This document shows positions 56,471 to 63,888 of a DNA stretch of 64,000 nucleotides, one piece after another; positions within the stretch are counted from its first letter, which is position 1, and every line of letters starts with the position of its first letter. The DNA comes from a virus. The notes below the pieces were generated by a model. The model ran no database searches, was not told where the DNA came from, and was given only the letters and a program-made list of their open reading frames with translations. The position numbers and the translations under genes are program-made. The DNA lies in the IMG/VR virus record IMGVR_UViG_3300028801_000007, positions 37,251 to 101,250 of that record; one strand, written 5' to 3'.

Positions 56471-56701
56471 CTATTCCTGCTCTTCTCGGCCATACCAGAG
56501 GTCTTTTAAGACAATCGGTAAGTTGCGATCTTTCGCAATTTCGATGATGCGACGATGGTGCTTGCCCGGCACTTGCCCTCCTTGCGGATCTTTCGGGCGA
56601 GGCCTGCGCCACCGGCAAACCGTTGCTGAGCTTATACCCAGAGCTCTAGCGAGTGGCGCGATTCCATTGAATTCTTTGATGACAATCTCAGCGGGGGTCA
56701 T
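56471..56701 (-). CDS. Cro/YdaS-like helix-turn-helix protein (76 aa)
   Basis: Preceded by AGAGGA. The protein is a compact helix-turn-helix (FNGIAPLARALGISSATVCR, GQVPGKHHRRIIEIAKDRNL) of the Cro/YdaS type. It is the first gene of genome B's leftward operon and divergent from the repressor gene, so it probably acts as Cro. Confidence 0.8.
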   Translation of the reverse strand: MTPAEIVIKEFNGIAPLARALGISSATVCRWRRPRPKDPQGGQVPGKHHRRIIEIAKDRNLPIVLKDLWYGREEQE

Positions 56702-56725
56702 AGCAGTCCTCTTTCCGTTTCGTTG

Positions 56726-56754
56726 ATATTAGCGTATCACCAAGAACACCTCAA
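56726..56754 (-). promoter_or_regulatory. Leftward early promoter (PR-like) of genome B
   Basis: On the minus strand TTGAGG (56749-56754), a 17-base spacer, and TAATAT (56726-56731) form a near-consensus sigma-70 promoter 25 bases before the cro-like ATG. The opposing repressor promoter lies in the adjacent bases. Confidence 0.8.
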
Positions 56755-56766
56755 GGGAATCTTTCC

Positions 56767-56772
56767 TATACT
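56767..56772 (+). promoter_or_regulatory. Possible repressor promoter -10 element
   Basis: TATACT is a good -10 for rightward transcription, but no good -35 lies 17 bases upstream. A promoter that depends on activation is expected for repressor maintenance. Confidence 0.4.
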
Positions 56773-56812
56773 TCGGTGGTCAAGTTGTCATTACCCCACT
56801 GGAGTATCCAAT

Positions 56813-57106
56813 ATGCGACACATTGACCTGAAATGGTTCCGCGCATTGCTCAAGACCCGCAAGATGTCTCAGAAGGAACTGGCGGACGCGATCCATATGA
56901 ATCCGTCAAGCATGTCCCTCACTCTCAGCGGCAAGCGAGAAGTCAGGCTCGGCGAGGCTCAACAGATAGCCCGAGTGCTTGATCTGTCTATAGAAGAACT
57001 CGTCGCACACTTCGGAAATGGCGACGACAACCGCACATCGATTGTCAAGTTCTCCATAGTCCGAGGCCGCAAGCGGAGGAAAAGGACAATACCGCTATTG
57101 CCATGA
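56813..57106 (+). CDS. Short Xre-family repressor (97 aa)
   Basis: The start at MRHIDLKWFRALLK has GGAG seven bases upstream. The product is an Xre helix-turn-helix (KMSQKELADAIHMNPSSMSL, GKREVRLGEAQQIARVLDLS, EELVAHFG) and a basic tail (RGRKRRKR). It has no S24 cleavage domain, in contrast to the repressor of genome A, so induction must work some other way. The two operators should differ, giving heteroimmunity. Confidence 0.82.
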   Translation: MRHIDLKWFRALLKTRKMSQKELADAIHMNPSSMSLTLSGKREVRLGEAQQIARVLDLSIEELVAHFGNGDDNRTSIVKFSIVRGRKRRKRTIPLLP

Positions 57107-57129
57107 CGCAAATATTTATTCAAAAATCA

Positions 57130-57158
57130 TTGGCAAAATGCATACGTTGAATTATAGT
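57130..57158 (+). promoter_or_regulatory. Rightward early promoter (PL-like) of genome B
   Basis: TTGGCA (57130-57135), a 17-base spacer and TATAGT (57153-57158) form a good sigma-70 promoter 40 bases before the first small gene of the rightward arm. Confidence 0.7.
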
Positions 57159-57197
57159 TGATTCCAACGCAGCACCACGAACAACCGCGAGGCCGTC

Positions 57198-57335
57198 ATG
57201 TACCACGTAATCGATATCCGAACCGGTGCTGACGAAGGCGGCTTTGATACGCCTGACGACGCCCACACTTTGGCTGATCGGCTGGAACAAGCAATCGGAT
57301 ACGTGCGGTATGTGGTGCGCTGGCTCAATTTCTAA
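57198..57335 (+). CDS. Small protein (45 aa), first gene of rightward arm
   Basis: An ATG frame encodes MYHVIDIRTGADEGGFDTPD ... AHTLADRLEQAIGYVRYVV. The composition is protein-like and it lies directly after the promoter at 57130-57158. Function unknown. Confidence 0.6.
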   Translation: MYHVIDIRTGADEGGFDTPDDAHTLADRLEQAIGYVRYVVRWLNF

Positions 57336-57352
57336 TAACTGGAGAGGAAGAG

Positions 57353-58018
57353 ATGAAACTGACACTGGAAATGCTCGATGCAATCGCCCTGAATCATGGC
57401 GGTCACGGCTCGCCCGACGATGGTCACTGCCTGCTCGAAGTCGTGAGCATGTTCGCTAACGAACCGTTTGGCGACACGCCGGAATGCGTCGATCCGGTGC
57501 TTCGTTCTTTCGGCATCTCGTGGAACGACGGCATGCACTGCGACGAAGAGCGCGAGCAGCTCAAGCAGTACATCGTGCGCCTGGTTGGCACGAACAAGGG
57601 TCCCGAACTCTCCCGCAAGCGTTCTTGGATGGCGATGGACTGGTTGGTACGCGTGCATACCGCTGCCTGGCTCACTTTAACGCCGGCACTCATGCCCCAT
57701 GCTAATGCGCTGAAAGCGCTGCCACCCTTAACGTGCGAGCAAGACTTGCGTCTTGCGATGCCAGCACTTGAAAAGGCAAAAACCGAAGCCGCAAACGCAT
57801 GGGCCGCCGCAGGGGCCGCCGCAGGGGCCGCCGCACGGGCCGCCGCATGGGCCGCCGCAGGGGCCGCCGCATGGGCCGCCGCATGGGCCGCCGCAGGGGC
57901 CGCCGCATGGGCCGCCGCAGGGGCCGCCGCACGGGCCGCCGCACGGGCCGCCGCAGGGGCCGCCGCATGGGCCGCCGCAGGGGCCTACAGTAAAAACCCT
58001 CCAAGCCTCCGCGCATGA
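57353..58018 (+). CDS. Early protein with AAA(W/G/R) repeat tail (221 aa)
   Basis: Preceded by GGAGAGGAAG. The N-terminal 145 residues form a normal globular domain (LEMLDAIALNHGGHGSPDDG, CDEEREQLKQYIVRLVGTN, WMAMDWLVRVHTAAWLTLTP). From about residue 150 the chain becomes an Ala-rich repeat in which every fourth residue is W, G or R, and ends in a short unique tail. The tail is probably a long helix. Proteins with Ala-rich W-containing repeats occur in related phages, but I know no function. Confidence 0.7.
   Translation: MKLTLEMLDAIALNHGGHGSPDDGHCLLEVVSMFANEPFGDTPECVDPVLRSFGISWNDGMHCDEEREQLKQYIVRLVGTNKGPELSRKRSWMAMDWLVRVHTAAWLTLTPALMPHANALKALPPLTCEQDLRLAMPALEKAKTEAANAWAAAGAAAGAAARAAAWAAAGAAAWAAAWAAAGAAAWAAAGAAARAAARAAAGAAAWAAAGAYSKNPPSLRA
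57801..57984 (+). repeat. 12-bp tandem repeat array inside coding sequence
   Basis: About 15 units of ggggccgccgca follow one another. Only the first base varies (T, G or C, never A), so the amino acid changes between Trp, Gly and Arg while three Ala codons stay constant. The other 11 bases are identical in all units. Confidence 0.95.
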
Positions 58019-58113
58019 ACTGCTGTCGCGGATGATCGACGCCGAATAGCGTTAAGCGACGGCCGCTCCATACGCCGCAGCGGTGGGACGCCGCACCACT
58101 CTCAGAGGTATCC

Positions 58114-58479
58114 ATGAACTTAGCCCGTACCGAATCCATAGCAGAAGCGCGCCACGAGCAAGCTGCATCGCATTACACGCGCTTGCTGGGCCAGATTGAG
58201 GCATACAACGCTGAGCACGAGAAGCTCGCTCGCACTGAATACGAGCGCCTCTGTGCAGCTCCAACCGGCCTCGACATGCAATGCGCTGTCGAATACTTCG
58301 CGCAAGCTGAGGGCACGATTCTGAGCTGCGCATGGGCCGGCGACGAAGCGAATCGCGATGCGCGTCTCGGCTTTGCTGTGCGCACACTGCTGGCGACTGC
58401 ATTCGGCAAGATGGCCGACAACAAGGCAGATGAGCTGATGACTGCGGCTGAGAAGGCTGCCGAGCGAGGTGCAGCGTGA
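58114..58479 (+). CDS. Conserved early protein, paralogue of 17712-18053
   Basis: The helical 121-residue protein (LARTESIAEARHEQAASHYT, QIEAYNAEHEKLARTEYERL, FGKMADNKADELMTAAEKAA) matches the genome A protein from end to end. Function unknown. Confidence 0.75.
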   Translation: MNLARTESIAEARHEQAASHYTRLLGQIEAYNAEHEKLARTEYERLCAAPTGLDMQCAVEYFAQAEGTILSCAWAGDEANRDARLGFAVRTLLATAFGKMADNKADELMTAAEKAAERGAA

Positions 58480-58661
58480 GCGAATCCAAAGCTTACGCCG
58501 AAGCGATGGTGCGCGGCGACACCGACGCCTGTTTGCGCATCGAGCAAGCGCATGGCCTCTATGGCTATCCGCCTGAGCTTGTGTCCGCTGGTTTGGCCGC
58601 GATCGACCAGGGCGGCGACGCTCACAGAGCTATCGATGCAATCCTCGGAGATGACGAATGA
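58476..58661 (+). CDS. Small protein (61 aa), GTG start
   Basis: The GTG overlaps the previous stop by 4 bases. The protein is helical (SESKAYAEAMVRGDTDACLR, VSAGLAAIDQGGDAHRAIDA). Function unknown. Confidence 0.6.
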   Translation: MSESKAYAEAMVRGDTDACLRIEQAHGLYGYPPELVSAGLAAIDQGGDAHRAIDAILGDDE

Positions 58662-58840
58662 ACCTCTCTCCAAACGTCGACCTTAAACGCATCCGCTCGG
58701 GCGCGCTATATCGTGCTCGCAGCTTCCTGCGCTCAACCTTTCGCCGCTTCGTCGCATGGGATCGCGCACACCCGGTCTGCGGGATGGTGCTGGCTACTCT
58801 TCTGGCGATTGTTTCGGCTTATCTGGTGGTGCTGTTATGA
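58658..58840 (+). CDS. Small membrane protein (60 aa), paralogue of 18615-18770
   Basis: Begins MNLSPNVDLKRIRSGALYRA, as its genome A counterpart, then a basic segment and a C-terminal hydrophobic segment (VCGMVLATLLAIVSAYLVVL). The 4-base overlaps on both sides are kept. A role at the inner membrane is likely but unproven. Confidence 0.75.
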   Translation: MNLSPNVDLKRIRSGALYRARSFLRSTFRRFVAWDRAHPVCGMVLATLLAIVSAYLVVLL

Positions 58841-59073
58841 ACGCACAAAAGCACTATGGGGCGCCGAAGATGGTGAGCCGTAAATGTGCATGGTGTCGAG
58901 ACCCTTTCCAAGCGCGTGAAGCAGATGTTAAGCGCGGCTGGGGCTTGTTCTGCTCGAAGTCGTGCAAGGCAAAGAAGCAGGAAAAGCGCACGGGCCAGAA
59001 CGCGGCATATATCGAAGGCTTCGCCGCGCGAAACGATTACGACGATGACCAGAGTTGGGATGCCCATAAATGA
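58837..59073 (+). CDS. Small zinc-binding protein (78 aa)
   Basis: The start at MNAQKHYGAPKMVSR overlaps the membrane protein stop by 4 bases. CAWCRDPFQAREADVKRGWG and FCSKSCKAKKQEKR form a four-Cys zinc site common to small phage proteins near exonuclease genes. It overlaps the exonuclease start by 4 bases. Confidence 0.72.
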   Translation: MNAQKHYGAPKMVSRKCAWCRDPFQAREADVKRGWGLFCSKSCKAKKQEKRTGQNAAYIEGFAARNDYDDDQSWDAHK

Positions 59074-59981
59074 ATGACTCCATGTTCCCCGGTAGGGTCG
59101 TCTACGACCTCTCCATCGAGAAATACCATGCCGATCGCGACAGCATCTCGAAGACAGGCCTCGACCTGATCGACAAGGCGCCAGCAATCTTCCATGCGTG
59201 GCAGTCGCCCGATGCGCCCGCTCGTGTCGCTAAGCCCGGGCAACTTGAGGGCCACCTTGCGCACTGCGCGATTCTTGAGCCGGAAGAGTTTGGCAAGCGG
59301 TACGCAGTACCGCCGAAGAATGCGCCACGCAAGCCCACCGAAGCCCAGTGGAATGCAAAGAAGCCGTCCGATGACAGTATCGCGGCTATGGAATGGTGGT
59401 CTGCGTGGGCCACTGAGAACCAACAGAAGTTGCCGATTGCGCTCGGTCAGTACGAAGTGGCGATGCGGCAGGCTGAGAGCGTGCGCGCTTTGCCGGAGAT
59501 TCGTGAGTTTCTGTCGCGCGGTCGCGCCGAGGTGTCGGGCTACTGGACCGATTCAATCACCAACGTGAAATGCAGGTGCCGTCCTGACTTCGTGCGTCCG
59601 CTCAGCAAAAGCTCAGTCGTGCTGCTCGATGTGAAAACCTGTGGCGACGCATCGAAAGCAGAATTTGCGAGAGTCGCAGCACGCAAGAACTATCACCGGC
59701 AGGATGCCTTTTACTCTGGCGGCTATGGTGTAGCGGCAAATGTTTCTGTCGAGAAATTCATTTTTATCGCCGTCGAGTCCGAATGGCCATATGCCGCGGC
59801 ATCGTATGAACTAGGCAATGAGAGCCGCGAGGAAGGATTTCTCGAAGTCCACCGCCTGTTGGACATCTACGAGGAATGCCTGCGCACTAATGTATGGCCT
59901 GGCTATGCGGACAGCACCACCACGATAGACCTGCCGCCGTACGCATTCAAATCTCAGGAGGTTGAAATTGGCTACGTCTGA
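59070..59981 (+). CDS. RecE-like (exodeoxyribonuclease VIII-type) PD-(D/E)XK exonuclease
   Basis: The 303-residue protein starts with YDLSIEKYHADRDSISKTGL, has the catalytic core CRPDFVRPLSKSSVVLLDVK with the D-x-K pair, and then YHRQDAFYSGGY, the QxxxY motif of RecB/RecE-type nucleases. It would resect double-stranded ends from the 5' side so that an annealing protein can act. It takes the place that the Sak4-SSB-exonuclease set takes in genome A. Confidence 0.87.
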   Translation: MNDSMFPGRVVYDLSIEKYHADRDSISKTGLDLIDKAPAIFHAWQSPDAPARVAKPGQLEGHLAHCAILEPEEFGKRYAVPPKNAPRKPTEAQWNAKKPSDDSIAAMEWWSAWATENQQKLPIALGQYEVAMRQAESVRALPEIREFLSRGRAEVSGYWTDSITNVKCRCRPDFVRPLSKSSVVLLDVKTCGDASKAEFARVAARKNYHRQDAFYSGGYGVAANVSVEKFIFIAVESEWPYAAASYELGNESREEGFLEVHRLLDIYEECLRTNVWPGYADSTTTIDLPPYAFKSQEVEIGYV

Positions 59982-60732
59982 TATCACAAATCTTCGCAGT
60001 ACGATCGTACCGAAGTCGGATCAACTAAACGCCGATCAACTGCTTGACGGCGATATGACGATCACCGTTACAGACGTGCGCATGGGCAATGATGAACAGC
60101 CCGTGATCCTGCACTACAAGGATGATCAGGGGCGTCCGTTCAAGCCTGGAAAGACCATGCGCAAGTTGCTGATTTTCGCGTGGGGTGAGGACGGGCGCGA
60201 GTGGATCGGCAAGTCCATGACGCTTTACAACGATCATGCTGTGAAGTTCGGCGGGATGGTCGTGGGTGGAATTCGCATCAGCCATTTGAGCAATATCGAG
60301 CGCGAAATATCGCTGTCGCTGAATTCTACGAAGGGCAAGAAAGCGACGCATACGATATTGCCACTCACGGTCGTAACGCTCGATGACGTGCTCAAGGCAA
60401 TCAAGGCCGCTACTGGTCGCAACGCGATGAACGCGGCGAAGGTGATGGCAATGAAGCTCACCTCCGAGAGCGACGTGCAGGCAGCTAGTGATGCTTATGC
60501 TGAACGCGCGAAAGAGTTGCGCGGCGGTGTGACGAGCGCCCAACCGCCCGTCGAGCCCCAACCTGCCGCACTCAGCGTCGGTACCAAGCACCTCATCGAC
60601 ACCATGAACAGCCGCATGGACATCGACGCACTCGACGCCGACGCCACCCTGATCAGCGAATTGCCCGAAGCCGACCGCGAAGAAGCGACCGAGCGTTACC
60701 ACCAGCGCCGCGAAGAATTGCTAGGCGCATAA
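59968..60732 (+). CDS. Recombination partner protein, probably ssDNA-binding, TTG start
   Basis: AGGAGG stands six bases before a TTG at 59968. Another TTG at 59962 would be too close and no ATG fits. The N-terminal 130 residues (NADQLLDGDMTITVTDVRMG, RPFKPGKTMRKLLIFAWGED, KFGGMVVGGIRISHLSNIER) form a beta-rich conserved domain. The C-terminal third is helical and acidic. Genes of this type follow RecE-like exonucleases in related phages, so an annealing or ssDNA-protecting role is inferred. Confidence 0.7.
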   Translation: MATSDITNLRSTIVPKSDQLNADQLLDGDMTITVTDVRMGNDEQPVILHYKDDQGRPFKPGKTMRKLLIFAWGEDGREWIGKSMTLYNDHAVKFGGMVVGGIRISHLSNIEREISLSLNSTKGKKATHTILPLTVVTLDDVLKAIKAATGRNAMNAAKVMAMKLTSESDVQAASDAYAERAKELRGGVTSAQPPVEPQPAALSVGTKHLIDTMNSRMDIDALDADATLISELPEADREEATERYHQRREELLGA

Positions 60733-60744
60733 CCAACCCCGTTG

Positions 60745-60771
60745 GGCGCGCATCCCCGGCGCCTCTTTTTC
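60745..60771 (+). terminator. Terminator-like hairpin after recombination genes
   Basis: GGCGC (60745-60749) pairs with GCGCC (60759-60763), followed by TCTTTTTCTT. A related hairpin (22157-22174, with a weaker U-tract) stands at the same place after the recombination cassette of genome A. Confidence 0.65.
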
Positions 60772-60787
60772 TTCGCTGGAGATAGGC

Positions 60788-61075
60788 ATGCCAACCATCA
60801 CGCAGAAGGGTTTTATCCACGCCGCCGTAGACGATTACACGAAGCTGCTCGAATACAAATTCGCCACTTACCAAGACATGACTTGTATCGGCTGGGTGTT
60901 CGTATGCGAGCACGAACTAACCTTTGAGGTTCCTGGCGAGTTAAACCCAATCGCTATCGAGACGCAGGCGCTGAAGCGCAAAAAAGCAGAGTTGACCTTG
61001 GAATTCAAGAGACGCGTGACGCCGATCAACAGTCGCCTGCAAGACCTCAAGTGCATTGAATCATCCGCCACATAA
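60788..61075 (+). CDS. Hypothetical protein (95 aa)
   Basis: Preceded by GGAGATAGG. The product has TITQKGFIHAAVDDYTKLLE, TCIGWVFVCEHELTFEVPGE and a C-terminal coiled helix (LKRKKAELTLEFKRRVTPIN). Function unknown. Confidence 0.6.
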   Translation: MPTITQKGFIHAAVDDYTKLLEYKFATYQDMTCIGWVFVCEHELTFEVPGELNPIAIETQALKRKKAELTLEFKRRVTPINSRLQDLKCIESSAT

Positions 61076-61087
61076 CCGGAGTTCGCC

Positions 61088-61315
61088 ATGATCGGATGGA
61101 TATACATTTTCGGACTAGTCTCGCTGCTTGTTACCTTCTTGTGTGTATTCATCCGCGGTGCTGATGAGCGATGTTTGCGTTCAGAGCCGAAGCCCGATCC
61201 TTCAATTGAACGTACAGCTCAGATCATGCTTGATGAATACCACGCACAGATGCGCGCGGGCGGTGAGCCACATTTCCCACACTGGGCTGACGACATCGTA
61301 AGGAGCAAGAAATGA
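61088..61315 (+). CDS. N-terminally membrane-anchored protein (75 aa)
   Basis: A hydrophobic N-terminus (MIGWIYIFGLVSLLVTFLCV) is followed by a soluble charged tail (TAQIMLDEYHAQMRAGGE). It overlaps the next gene by 4 bases. Function unknown. Confidence 0.6.
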   Translation: MIGWIYIFGLVSLLVTFLCVFIRGADERCLRSEPKPDPSIERTAQIMLDEYHAQMRAGGEPHFPHWADDIVRSKK

Positions 61316-61536
61316 AAACCAAAGAGCTAGAAGCATTCATAGCAGCCGCGCATGATGTGATTGATATGAATCACGTGCGGCTCGACGGTGTCACCGTATA
61401 TGGTATGGGAAAGCTTTGGTCAACATTGGCAGCATACGAATCGGTCGAGCTGCACAAGCCTGCGCATTTGCATCCGAAGGCGAGCGAGCAGACCGATGAG
61501 GTGCTCACCCAGTCGGCGTCTAAGGGAGGTGCATGA
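61312..61536 (+). CDS. Small hypothetical protein (74 aa)
   Basis: Helical (KTKELEAFIAAAHDVIDMNH, GMGKLWSTLAAYESVELHKP), ending in QSASKGGA, nearly the same tail as the protein at 22396-22773 (QSAAKGGA), and followed by the same GGGAGGTGC ribosome-binding segment. Function unknown. Confidence 0.55.
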   Translation: MKTKELEAFIAAAHDVIDMNHVRLDGVTVYGMGKLWSTLAAYESVELHKPAHLHPKASEQTDEVLTQSASKGGA

Positions 61537-61841
61537 TGGAAGATTTCGTGGTTCGCCACTACAGCGCTGACGAACGGCCAACCATCAAAGGAAATGGGTT
61601 CGATTGACTGCGTCTTGGAGAGAATCGAGAAGAGGCGCAGGTACTTACCGAGTATATCAACAGGAAGTTTGACAAATTGCGGCGTCTCTCTGCATCACAT
61701 GCAGCACTGCTAGCAGCGCTTGAGGAAGCCGAAGCGATTATCGCCAAGAACACGTATCCATGCCCAGATAAGCCAAATAGCACATGGGGCAAGTTGGAAT
61801 CGATGCGCGCAGCTATTAAGGCTGAGAAGGAGTTGGGATGA
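61533..61841 (+). pseudogene. Early gene interrupted by an in-frame TGA
   Basis: From the ATG at 61533 the frame runs 24 codons (MEDFVVRHYSADERPTIKGN ...) to a TGA at 61605-61607 and then continues open in the same frame to 61841, encoding LRLGENREEAQVLTEYINRK and SASHAALLAALEEAEA. The second part is homologous to the start of 22773-23354 (ASHAALLAALE), and the last base pair overlap with the next ATG (ATGA) is kept. A single base change (for example GGA to TGA) explains the break. Sequencing error or readthrough are alternatives. Confidence 0.7.
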
Positions 61842-62047
61842 AAATCATTCAGATACAAGCTATGGGAGGGGAAGACGGAGACCTGTACGGGCTCGATGAG
61901 CAGGGAGGGCTCTACGTATATCGGTCTGCTATGGGTCCTCACACACGCCGCAATGGTCAGCTAGAGGATGGGTGGACGTCGGGATGGGCCCCGATGGACT
62001 GCGGCATCTCGGAACCAGTCCCACACCCGGAAAAGGAACAATCATGA
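61838..62047 (+). CDS. Small hypothetical protein (69 aa)
   Basis: MKIIQIQAMGGEDGDLYGLD then GGLYVYRSAMGPHTRRNGQL, WTSGWAPMDCGISEPVPHPE. The overall look is of a short beta-propeller blade-like or WD-type fragment, as seen in many Burkholderia phage proteins. It overlaps both neighbours by 4 bases. Confidence 0.6.
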   Translation: MKIIQIQAMGGEDGDLYGLDEQGGLYVYRSAMGPHTRRNGQLEDGWTSGWAPMDCGISEPVPHPEKEQS

Positions 62048-63888
62048 GCAAAGAACTTAGCGATAGCCGAGAGGCGTTTGAGAAATATTGGGCTGACAAC
62101 TATACCGGCCCACTGATGGTCGATGACTACCCATCGACCGAAGCGCAAATCTGCTGGCTCGGCTGGCAAGCAGCTATCGCCCACAAGAGCGAGGGAGTTA
62201 AGGTGCGGTTGACACAAGACGTATTGGATCATTGCTGGGAAATGTACCAGCAAGGTCAAATATCGGCCGATCACACCGCTAAGCAAGTGTTCGAGGGAAC
62301 ACTTCTAAGCTTGGCAGTATGGCTTGCGAAACACAATCTCGTCGCTGTCTCCTGCAAAGCATGTGATGGCTACGGTTCGATTTGGACCGGGATAGACGAA
62401 GCGCCTGCTGACTTGTGTAAATCGTGCTCAGGAACGGGAACAGCACCTGCTGCGCCCGTCGCTGTGCCGGTAGATGCGAGCATTCCACCGATTATGTACA
62501 ACGGCGATACGAAGCGCGACCCGGCATTGAAGGCGCTGCTTAATGCGCAGATTGCTGATCGGCTTTCCATGACGACGGGCCAAGTCAAGCAATTGGATGC
62601 GGTTCTAGACCGCATATTTGACGGACCTGTGATAGTCCCTGCGGCAGCGCCGAGCTACTCGAAACAGATCAAATGGCCAGAGGGGTATTGCCTCGACCCG
62701 AACGGGGCTATGACGTGCCCAGCAGGAATGCATGAAGCATGGAGCTTCGGATATGACTTGGGCTATGCAGACGCGCTGATCGCCAAGGCACCGCAAGTAG
62801 CATCGAGCACGGACGATTACGCTGCAACCCGTTTGCGTGGCATCTGTAAGACGCTGGGTTTAGAGAGCGCTATTCCAGCGGACGATGCTGAACTGCTTGA
62901 CTCTCTCTTTTCGGTGCTGGGTCAGATCCGCTTCCAGATAGAACGGATGCAAGCTAGCGCCCCCGTGCCCCATAGCGGTGAGGCTGCGCCGGTAGGAACG
63001 GCAGGCCCCGAAGGAGGCGCACTCGTGCAGTTTTCGAAGTGGTATGCCGCACAAGACTTTTCCGGGATGCCGGCAAAGGAAATTTCTTCGCTGTCATTTG
63101 ATGCGGGGCACCTGTTTTGGCACGAAAAAAACTTAAGCGAAGATTGGATTGAAACGGCAAAAAGCCTTGCTCGAAACTGGAGATTATCCCGGCGCGGTGC
63201 TGAGTCACAACAGGCATTCGCAAGATTTGAGAATCACCTTAAAACCCACGGCGCCCCTATCGGTGAGGCTGGGGGAGTGGTGGCGCATGTTCCGATTCAT
63301 CCGACGCAAGGGCCGTTGTGGGCCAACACGGTGCCATTGCTCGATGTCGGTGATCGTCCGAAGCATTACCCGACACTCCCTCTCTATTTCGCCGCCCAGC
63401 CGCAAGCAGCGCCGAGCACTGATACTCGGCACGTTGGCGATTCCAGGTTCGAAGGTTGGTATTCGGACTACCGTGCGCACGGCGCGAGTCCCAAGCAGAT
63501 AGCGCGGGATGCTTACGCGGCTGGCATGGGCGATCAGACAGCAGCGCCGAGCGGGCTGAGTGATGCGGTACGCGATGTGCTGGCCGAGCGAGTTCGTCAG
63601 GTGAATGTTGAAGGTTGGACGGTCGAGCACGATGACGAGCATACAAATGGGGAGATGGCGAAAGCTGCCGCAGCATATGCACTGAATGCAGGAAACATAG
63701 CGATCGGATGGCCCAATGATCCTATGCGTGCATTTTGCGAGCCTCCTCCATGGTGGCCTTGGAGCCGCGAGTGGTGGAAACCTGACACGCTGCGTTGGAT
63801 GCTTATTAAAGCCGGGGCATTGATCCTTGCCGAAATTGAGCGCATCGACCGCATCGCTGCTGCTAGCGCTACTGGGAGCGGAGCGTGA
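62044..63888 (+). CDS. Modular repetitive early protein (614 aa), paralogue of 23551-24951
   Basis: The start at MSKELSDSREAFEKYW overlaps the preceding stop by 4 bases and matches the genome A paralogue start. Segments include CWLGWQAAIAHKSEG, a Cys-knuckle module (SCKACDGYGSIW, CKSCSGTGTAPA), and recurring linkers (PHSGEAAPV, APIGEAGGVVA, AAQPQAAPS, AAPSGLS). The last domain (VRDVLAERVRQVNVEGWTVE, AAAAYALNAGNIA, WPWSREWWKPDTLRWMLIKA, ALILAEIERID) resembles a conserved phage domain found alone elsewhere. No overall function known. Confidence 0.75.
   Translation: MSKELSDSREAFEKYWADNYTGPLMVDDYPSTEAQICWLGWQAAIAHKSEGVKVRLTQDVLDHCWEMYQQGQISADHTAKQVFEGTLLSLAVWLAKHNLVAVSCKACDGYGSIWTGIDEAPADLCKSCSGTGTAPAAPVAVPVDASIPPIMYNGDTKRDPALKALLNAQIADRLSMTTGQVKQLDAVLDRIFDGPVIVPAAAPSYSKQIKWPEGYCLDPNGAMTCPAGMHEAWSFGYDLGYADALIAKAPQVASSTDDYAATRLRGICKTLGLESAIPADDAELLDSLFSVLGQIRFQIERMQASAPVPHSGEAAPVGTAGPEGGALVQFSKWYAAQDFSGMPAKEISSLSFDAGHLFWHEKNLSEDWIETAKSLARNWRLSRRGAESQQAFARFENHLKTHGAPIGEAGGVVAHVPIHPTQGPLWANTVPLLDVGDRPKHYPTLPLYFAAQPQAAPSTDTRHVGDSRFEGWYSDYRAHGASPKQIARDAYAAGMGDQTAAPSGLSDAVRDVLAERVRQVNVEGWTVEHDDEHTNGEMAKAAAAYALNAGNIAIGWPNDPMRAFCEPPPWWPWSREWWKPDTLRWMLIKAGALILAEIERIDRIAAASATGSGA

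Noticed and set aside
57801-57984. CRISPR-like appearance of the repeat array
   Set aside because: The units are contiguous 12-bp repeats with no spacers and lie within a coding frame.
57702-58139. Pro/Arg-rich ORFs (GPPQ/GPPH and MRRP repeats) over the 12-bp array
   Set aside because: They are other-frame readings of the repeat array; the frame of 57353-58018 has a ribosome-binding site and a normal N-terminal domain.
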